Shown here piece after piece: positions 58,526 to 64,000 of a DNA stretch of 64,000 nt. Origin of the DNA: Bathynomus jamesi (lineage: Eukaryota > Arthropoda > Malacostraca > Isopoda > Cirolanidae); contig JAJOZX010009446.1 in the NCBI GenBank assembly GCA_023014485.1, positions 90,001 through 154,000 on the forward strand, in the 5' to 3' direction. The position numbers and the translations under genes were made by a program. The notes beneath the pieces were generated by a model that saw nothing but the letters and a program-made list of their open reading frames with translations, did not search any database and was not told the DNA's origin. Positions within the stretch are counted from its first letter, which is position 1. Each line of letters starts with the position of its first letter.

Positions 58526-58622
58526 CATAGAAAAGCTTAACACGGGGTAATTTAAATCTCCATGATGTTATCTTCTGAACGATATCACTAACATTTAACA
58601 CAGCAAATGCGTCCACTTGATC
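58526..58622 (-). CDS. ODC homologue exon a (LPRVKLFY)
   Basis: Codes DQVDAFAVLNVSDIV to LPRVKLFY, the N-terminal barrel entry. Acceptor TTAG/GATC, donor CTATG/GTAAGC. Ends phase 1. Confidence 0.85.
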
Positions 58623-59199
58623 CTAAGGAAACAAAAGCGTGAAAACGATAATCTAAAGCATATGAGGTAGTTTTGCTAAAATAACTGGACATGGATTTAG
58701 ATTAAAAAGACATAAATAAAGGGTGCAGTAATAAAAACTACTGCATCAAAGTCTTAATTCAACTAAACATTTCAGAGAGTACTGTAGATTCGGGTGAGTT
58801 CATACAAAATCGCAATATTTTCTACAGACAGGAAACTTTTTGTATGCTTTTTCATTTCTTTTAAAGTTGAGTTGAAATGCTTTGAGGGGCTTTGAAACAA
58901 ATAAAAAAGCATACAAATTTTTTTTCTGTTTGTAGAAAATATTGCGATTTTGTATCAACTCATCTCGCCATATCAACAAACTCCAGTCTATGGTACACGA
59001 GTGAATCAAATCATATTGATGTAGCAGATCGGCCTGCAACACTCTTTTGGTGTAGGAAATGCAGAACCACTTAGCTTTAACTGAATAAGAATACAAGAAT
59101 AAGAAGTGTGGTTTCTACCTCCCATTCTAAATTCAGTTTTGCTTTCAGTTTGATGTCGAAGGTGGCTTATCGTTGTTTCTTAAAATTTAACCAGCCAGC

Positions 59200-59525
59200 G
59201 TAGTTCAAAGTAATTCGATCGAATCTTTTAAAAAGAAACTAGAGGCTTATCTTGCATAAAATCCCCAGTTGGAAGCATATTTTAGCGTAAAGAATTGTAA
59301 AATTTTCACTTGGATACCCTCATCATTTTAAAATTTTCTCTTCATCTTTAAATTCTTTCCTTCCTCTCAACCTCTTTTTCTGTTTTGTTTTGAAACTTTC
59401 ATTTGTCTTTAAATTTTCTTCCTTCTTTTAACCATCCTTCTTAAACAGACAGCCTCGTAGGGACCAGCCTATTTGTTGCTGTTTGGTGTCCTTCGTATTC
59501 CTTTGCATTCCTTTGTATCATCGTC
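59200..59525 (+). pseudogene. CR1-like LINE 3' tail ('LINE-E')
   Basis: VQSNSIESFKKKLEAYLA and stop at ~59258, a typical CR1 ORF2 ending. The 3' UTR follows, with a CCTTTGTATT-like simple tail (59490-59525). Strongly 5'-truncated. Confidence 0.55.
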
Positions 59526-60777
59526 ACATTTTGAAGATTTCGAAAGCTTTTATTATTTTGAAATCACTGTCTTCGACATTAAAAAAGTGTATATGTTACT
59601 TCCGGATAGCGGAACGTTAGACTACTTAAGCTAACCTACAATATGATTTTTTTTACAGATTTATTTATTTACATACAATTAGTCATCATTTCATTACCAC
59701 ATCATCTCTTGGACTTAATATCAAGGGTCACCGTACTAAGAGACTGAATATTTAAATTTATTTATGTTGTCATCTTTCGCACTGGACCTACAGCTGGTCA
59801 GCATACCCCAATTTAATTATTTTCCCGAAAGTGTACAACAAATACCAGTATGTGATTTTTCTTCTTTTTACCTATTTACTCTCCTTTTATTGGAAGTTTA
59901 TACTACTAAACTATCTCTCTTACCTGTTCTTAAACATATTTACCAAAGTGTGTATGACGACCCCCGCGGGAAGGTTATTCCGCTTTTCACTATCTTGTTT
60001 GAGCAAAAACGTTTTTCACGATGTTCGTTTCAAATCTTTTACCCTTAATTTTAAAGCTCTTGTTTTTCGTAATGTTCCTACTGTACACAAGGATTTTATT
60101 TTAAAATCACTATCTTCCTTAACACAATAAAAAAATGAGCGGCCAAAACTTGGCTAGAAACTCAGTCTCATAAGCTCAAAGTTTTGACATCCACATGCCG
60201 GATAAAACGTTTCAATGGGGAGAAAGGGGACTCGTAAGTCCAAGAATAAAAGAAAACTGTAACCTGTCACAAGTTTATTAGATTTTAAGGACTGAATGCC
60301 AATAACGAAAGAGAGAGTCTTCCAACTTTAATTAAATACACCCAGAAAGACTACAGTTAAATCACCCCAAATCCGTATGGGTTGTAGCGAGATGATACTG
60401 CAGATCTGAGGATGCGTTATATGAACATCTAAAGTCATATGACAGAGGGGACGTAGAGTGTTATGTGGGCTCCGAACCACGGGTCACTACATTATTTGGA
60501 TGCAGGGGACGATCTCCTACCCAACTACTACTACGAGTATCAAACCCAATGTCGCTTAACTTCGCTGATCGACGGGAAGCAGTGTTACTACAATGACTAC
60601 GACGACTTAGGGTGTGTCAATTTTAGGGAGCAAAGTAAAATCTTTAGATTTTCAGTGACCACATGATGCATTTTTATGTGCTAAATCGAAATATGGCTTT
60701 AAAATCCAGATTTGACCACTCCTAGCTACTTATATTTGAAGTTGAAGTTTACGAAAAATCAGCAATTTTTGCAAGTA
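59526..60777. other. Unassigned region
   Basis: Open frames at 59764-60130 and 60463-60666 have no recognisable domain. Nothing can be supported. Confidence 0.35.
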
Positions 60778-61411
60778 AGTGGAACCTCGACTTACGAACG
60801 CCTCTATTTACGACCAAATCGACATACGAACATACGCCCAGCGCTTCGATTGCGATTGCGAGTGGATCTCTCGCATATTTGCTCCGTGATTTTTCGTTTA
60901 TTGCTTTATGTCTCGCATATTTGCTCCGTGATTTTTCGTTTATTGCTTTTTCTCCCGCATTTTTCATTTTTTTAAAAATGGCTCCCAAGAAAGTGAAGAG
61001 TGATAGTGGCAGTGAAAAAAGAAAACTTAAAATAACCATTGAATTAAAGAGACCAAAAAGAGACAAAACCCCTGAAGGAGAGGTGCCCAGTGTTCTTATG
61101 GAAGGGGACTCTCCTTCCAAACAGTAACTTCCCTCCCCCTTCCTTTCCTCATCACCATCCACTCATGCCAGCGATTATCCACAAAGGTACAGTAAAATTA
61201 TACAGCTTATTAAATTTAGTATAATTTTTTTCTCTTATATTTTCTCTTTATAAACTCTTACAAAGCATTAAAAGTACAATTATCTGGGGCGCTGGAACGG
61301 ATTAATTAAATTTACATTAATTTCAATGGAAAAAATGGATTCGATTTACGACCAATTCGAGGTGCGAACAGGGTCTCGGAACGAATTAAATTCGTAAGTC
61401 GAGGTTCCACT
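60778..61411 (+). mobile_element. Tigger-like deletion derivative (634 bp)
   Basis: Inverted ends AGTGGAACCTCGACTTACGAA (60778 and inverse to 61411). An internal ORF 60979-61127 starts MAPKKVKSDSGSEKRKLKIT, like the N-terminus of Tigger transposases, and then jumps to an acidic end (SVLMEGDSPSKQ). The DNA-binding and catalytic domains are deleted. The direct duplicate CTCGCATATTTGCTCCGTGA lies at 60871 and 60913. Confidence 0.8.
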
Positions 61412-61427
61412 TTTTTTTATTGTACGT

Positions 61428-61650
61428 AACTACATTTTACATACATTACGTACAATTAAAGACATTTTGATTGTATTTCACTATTAAAACTTAGAAATAT
61501 AGATAGGTTTCTTGAACTTTGCCAAGGATGCCATATATAACTACATTTTGCATACATACAATTAAAGACATTTTGATTGTATTTCAATATTAAAACTTAG
61601 AAATATAGATAGGTTTCTTGAACTTTGCCAAGGATGCCATGTCTGCCTTG
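61428..61650. repeat. ~111-bp direct tandem duplication
   Basis: AACTACATTTTRCATACAT through TTTGCCAAGGATGCCAT occurs from 61428 and again from 61539, with a small indel. Confidence 0.9.
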
Positions 61651-63466
61651 CTCTTGTTACTGGACATGAGCTCCCTATGGCCACCTGGCCACTGATGTAC
61701 GCCTCCCTCCTCTCTTGTGAGTAAACATGTTGTGCTGCTTCAGTTGTCATCCTTACACACCTCTCTACTGACTGTGTGTGTGTGAGGGCCATGCAAGAAC
61801 TTCCATTGGTCTATCTATAAACTCCTTGATTGCAGCAATGGTGAGGGAGCAGGTCAGAGGAAGCTCAGTCACGCCAGAGTTCCGGTCAATAAGCTCCGAG
61901 AGTTTGGTGGCATCTGGGTTTATGTCAGGAGTCTTCCTGGATCTGACACTGCAGTCTCCTACCTGTGTGTCCTCATCTCCTTCACCTCTGATTTCCAGTA
62001 TCCTCTTCACTGCCTCCCTCCTCTCCTCCTCCACCTCACTGCACAGCATGGCCTGGAGCACAGCCTCAGAATGTGCATACCAGGCTGATCTCTTCACTGT
62101 AGGCATCACTATTCCTATCACCTCCTTCTTCTGACTTCTGAGCAGCTCCAGCTGGTACAGTGCATGCCTGGGACCCTCCACCCAGCTGTGATTTAACTTG
62201 ATGTTGAACTAGTTTGGCATGTAGACTCCCACTCTGAATTCCACAATTATCCTCAGATTCTTCAGGTTCCTACCCTTCAGCCCATGTTTGGAAATCCACA
62301 ATTTGCAGAACCTTAGAGCCTTGGTGACCAACCTACTGTGACAGACTGGCCCAATCTCCAGGAGAGCTAGACTCTGAGGTACCTCTCCCGATCTGATGGC
62401 AGTGATGATTCTGTAGCCATATGATTGGTCTGTGCTGAGGTCGTTGACTACCTCCTGACTGAGATGGGGTAGAGGAGGACCTCGTGAAGTTTGGGTTGAT
62501 CTCCAGCTCAGTGGCAGTATCTAACATCTTCCCTAGGGGCCCAGACCACTTGTTGTTGCTCAATGTCTTGCCATCCAGTGCAGTCACCAGGTGTCTGAGA
62601 CTCAGCTCCCCAGTGTGCAAGTCATAGACAATCCACACCAACTTCCTGCTAAGCTTGGCCTCCACATAATGCATTACTCCTCCCTCCCAGCCAGTATTCA
62701 CATTAGTACTGCACCTCCTATGGCCAAAAGGGTCTGCTCTGCTCGTCTCTCTCTTAGCCAGTTCACCAGATGATCAGCAATGACCTCAGCATGACTTCTC
62801 TTCTCTGCGGCTTCCTCTGGTACTAGATGCTACAAATATTTCCCGCCTGGTTCATTGCACACTGTGTAGTGTTCTTCCTTAATAAGGCCAGGAAACTGCC
62901 TGTCACTGCCCTCAGCTTCCATTATCACTTTGGTTTCATCTCTTTTCCCATCAAAGAAGATACAGGTGATGCCATTTTCCCTAATCTCTTCATCAAACTT
63001 CTTGACCAGCTCCTTAGTCAGTCTCTCGTGCGCCCTCCTCACCTTGTTGTGGTCAATCACCAGTGCTGTGTTAAACTCTGTGATAAGACCAGCATCAATC
63101 CAGGCAACAGTGGCAATCTCTGCACACTCTCTCAGCCCACTGTGATATCTCAAGCTAGCCATAGCTATGTTGGTGATATCTTCAGTGTTGTATTTCTTCT
63201 TCTTAGCTTCTTAATTACAGGTCCTGTGAATAGAGCTTGGCCTTTCTCCACTGAGCTAGTAGCTCTGGAACAATGCCGTTGTTAATCAGGTCATTAACTG
63301 GGTAATTCCTCCTGTCTTCCTCACTCATCTCTCTCCTCAACAAACCATACCTCAGCAGATCTCTGGCTGTGGGCAGCTCAACAGGGGGAAGTTCCCTCCC
63401 ACTCCTCACCAAATGACTTAGGTGACAACTTGATTTGCTTCGGGTTCTGATTTCTTTCTGACTCAT
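61565..63466 (-). pseudogene. Orphan transposon-like gene (GGDST / HTGEL family), decayed
   Basis: From 63466: MSQKEIRTRSKSS, then DLLRYGLLRREMSEEDRRNY. A second frame from 63162 has MASLRYHSGLRECAEIATVA, ITCIFFDGKRDETKVIMEAE and IKEEHYTVCNEPGG. AEVIADHLVNWLRER leads to GGDSTNVNTGW, broken by loss of one base near 62718. WIVYDLHTGELSLRHL and GKTLSNNKWSGPLGKMLD follow, then a frameshift and GYRIITAIRSGEV. A stop interrupts before SWVEGPRHALYQLELLRSQK and TVKRSAWYAHSEAVL, and the end is TQSVERCVRMTTEAAQHVYS. I know this as a repeated, uncharacterised protein of invertebrate genomes. The D...D-S-T...H pattern suggests an RNase-H-like transposase, which is inference. Confidence 0.65.
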
Positions 63467-64000
63467 CCTGTGGTCCTGTGAACAAAAGAAATGTCATTGA
63501 AATTTGGATAGTCCTACTGATTATGATTACATAAAATTAAGTTAATTGAAATTCTTAATATCTTCCTAAAGCTCAGATAAAAGGTCGTGTTGTTTTAGGT
63601 ACAAGACTTAATTATTCAAAGTAATGACAATTTCATATATCTATCATATCAAAATATACAGAAAGTTTGGGTCACACATAACATTTCGAATAATTTGAAT
63701 TACACGATATTTACATTACGAAGGGTCATCAAAACTCCAGCATTTGTGACTATGTGAAACTTAGAAACCGTACTGCACACCAAACATAACCAAAGTTGAC
63801 CACACATATCAATGGCACATTGATATACGATGCTACAGTCATATTTAGGTTATATTTTAAATGTTTATGGTCAAATATAAGTAGGTAAATAGCTTTTTTA
63901 AACAATACTAAGGATATTTCTAAGTTTGCTAGATAATATGACATCATTTGAGCATTAGTAGTTTTTGAATTGTTGACTTTACTAAAACTGACACACCCTA
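63467..64000. other. Unassigned flank
   Basis: AT-rich; no gene or repeat recognised. Confidence 0.4.

Larger units (their letters stand above)
44147..58622 (-). pseudogene. Ornithine decarboxylase homologue, multi-exon, with stop and frameshift
   Basis: Fold-type III PLP enzyme of polyamine synthesis (ornithine to putrescine), cytosolic. Exons in order: 58622-58526, 58408-58332, 58042-57870, 57666-57465, 56709-56560, 45472-45278, 44583-44364, and a possible last exon 44250-44147. All have GT/AG borders and matching phases up to exon 7. Conserved residues include AVKCN (PLP lysine), [40 protein letters not shown] and WGQTC, where WGPTCD is expected (Cys kept, Asp replaced by Ala). Exon 4 has TAA at 57555-57557 where Leu is expected. 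Exon 7 appears to lose one base near 44410. First exon(s) not found. It could be a decayed paralogue, an antizyme-inhibitor-like gene, or contain sequencing errors. Confidence 0.85.

Noticed and set aside
59764..60130. Hydrophobic ~95-residue ORFs as a possible membrane protein
   Set aside because: AT-rich composition, two overlapping frames equally open, no homologous features recognised.

Overview
The window is repeat-dense eukaryotic DNA. The spliced genes, CCTAA-type short repeats, long AT-rich introns, abundant (GA)n, (TA)n and (CA)n microsatellites and the mix of transposons (CR1/L2-like LINEs, hAT, Tc1, Tigger/pogo, MULE with FLYWCH finger, tRNA-derived SINEs) suggest an arthropod, perhaps a crustacean. 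The species cannot be fixed from this sequence. No prokaryotic genes, tRNA, rRNA or CRISPR were seen.

Layout. 1-8151: a hAT element is split by a 6,477-bp element with ~137-bp inverted ends and a TA target duplication. That element holds a Tc1-like transposase, a separate 2.8-kb inverted-repeat transposon with a three-exon gene of an orphan family, and a 208-bp hAT MITE. 8152-11738: mostly unassigned, with a LINE tail and a truncated MITE. 11739-19166: two copies of a CR1/L2-like LINE ('LINE-A') lie tail to tail around a microsatellite. 19471-22468: a second copy of the orphan transposon is joined to an endogenous circovirus-like (CRESS-DNA virus) element that keeps a full-length capsid-like ORF and a replication-origin-type stem-loop with TAGTATTAC in the loop. 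The whole piece is partly duplicated head to tail with a 1,577-bp period. 22469-26340: a third LINE-A copy, whose ORF1 shows a PHD-like finger and CCCH zinc fingers. 27396-30684: a hAT-like element carrying a SINE and a gag remnant. 31030-39560: a LINE-A tail and then a second LINE ('LINE-B') with an internal tandem duplication; a 1.9-kb MULE sits in its ORF1 and created a 12-bp duplication. 39786-43905: Tigger, MITE, hAT and LINE remnants.

44147-58622 (minus strand) is the only recognisable host-type gene: an ornithine decarboxylase homologue in at least seven exons with canonical splice sites and consistent phases. It has one in-frame stop and one probable frameshift, so it is probably a pseudogene or antizyme-inhibitor-like paralogue. 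Its 11-kb intron is full of MITEs, a SINE, foldback palindromes and minisatellites. 59200-63466 holds a LINE tail, a Tigger deletion derivative and a decayed orphan transposon-like gene.

There is no operon or pathway logic here. The history is one of nested insertion: virus joined to a transposon, MULE into a LINE, Tc1-like element into a hAT, and other transposons into that Tc1-like element. The most notable object is the endogenous CRESS-virus unit at 20.2-22.5 kb.
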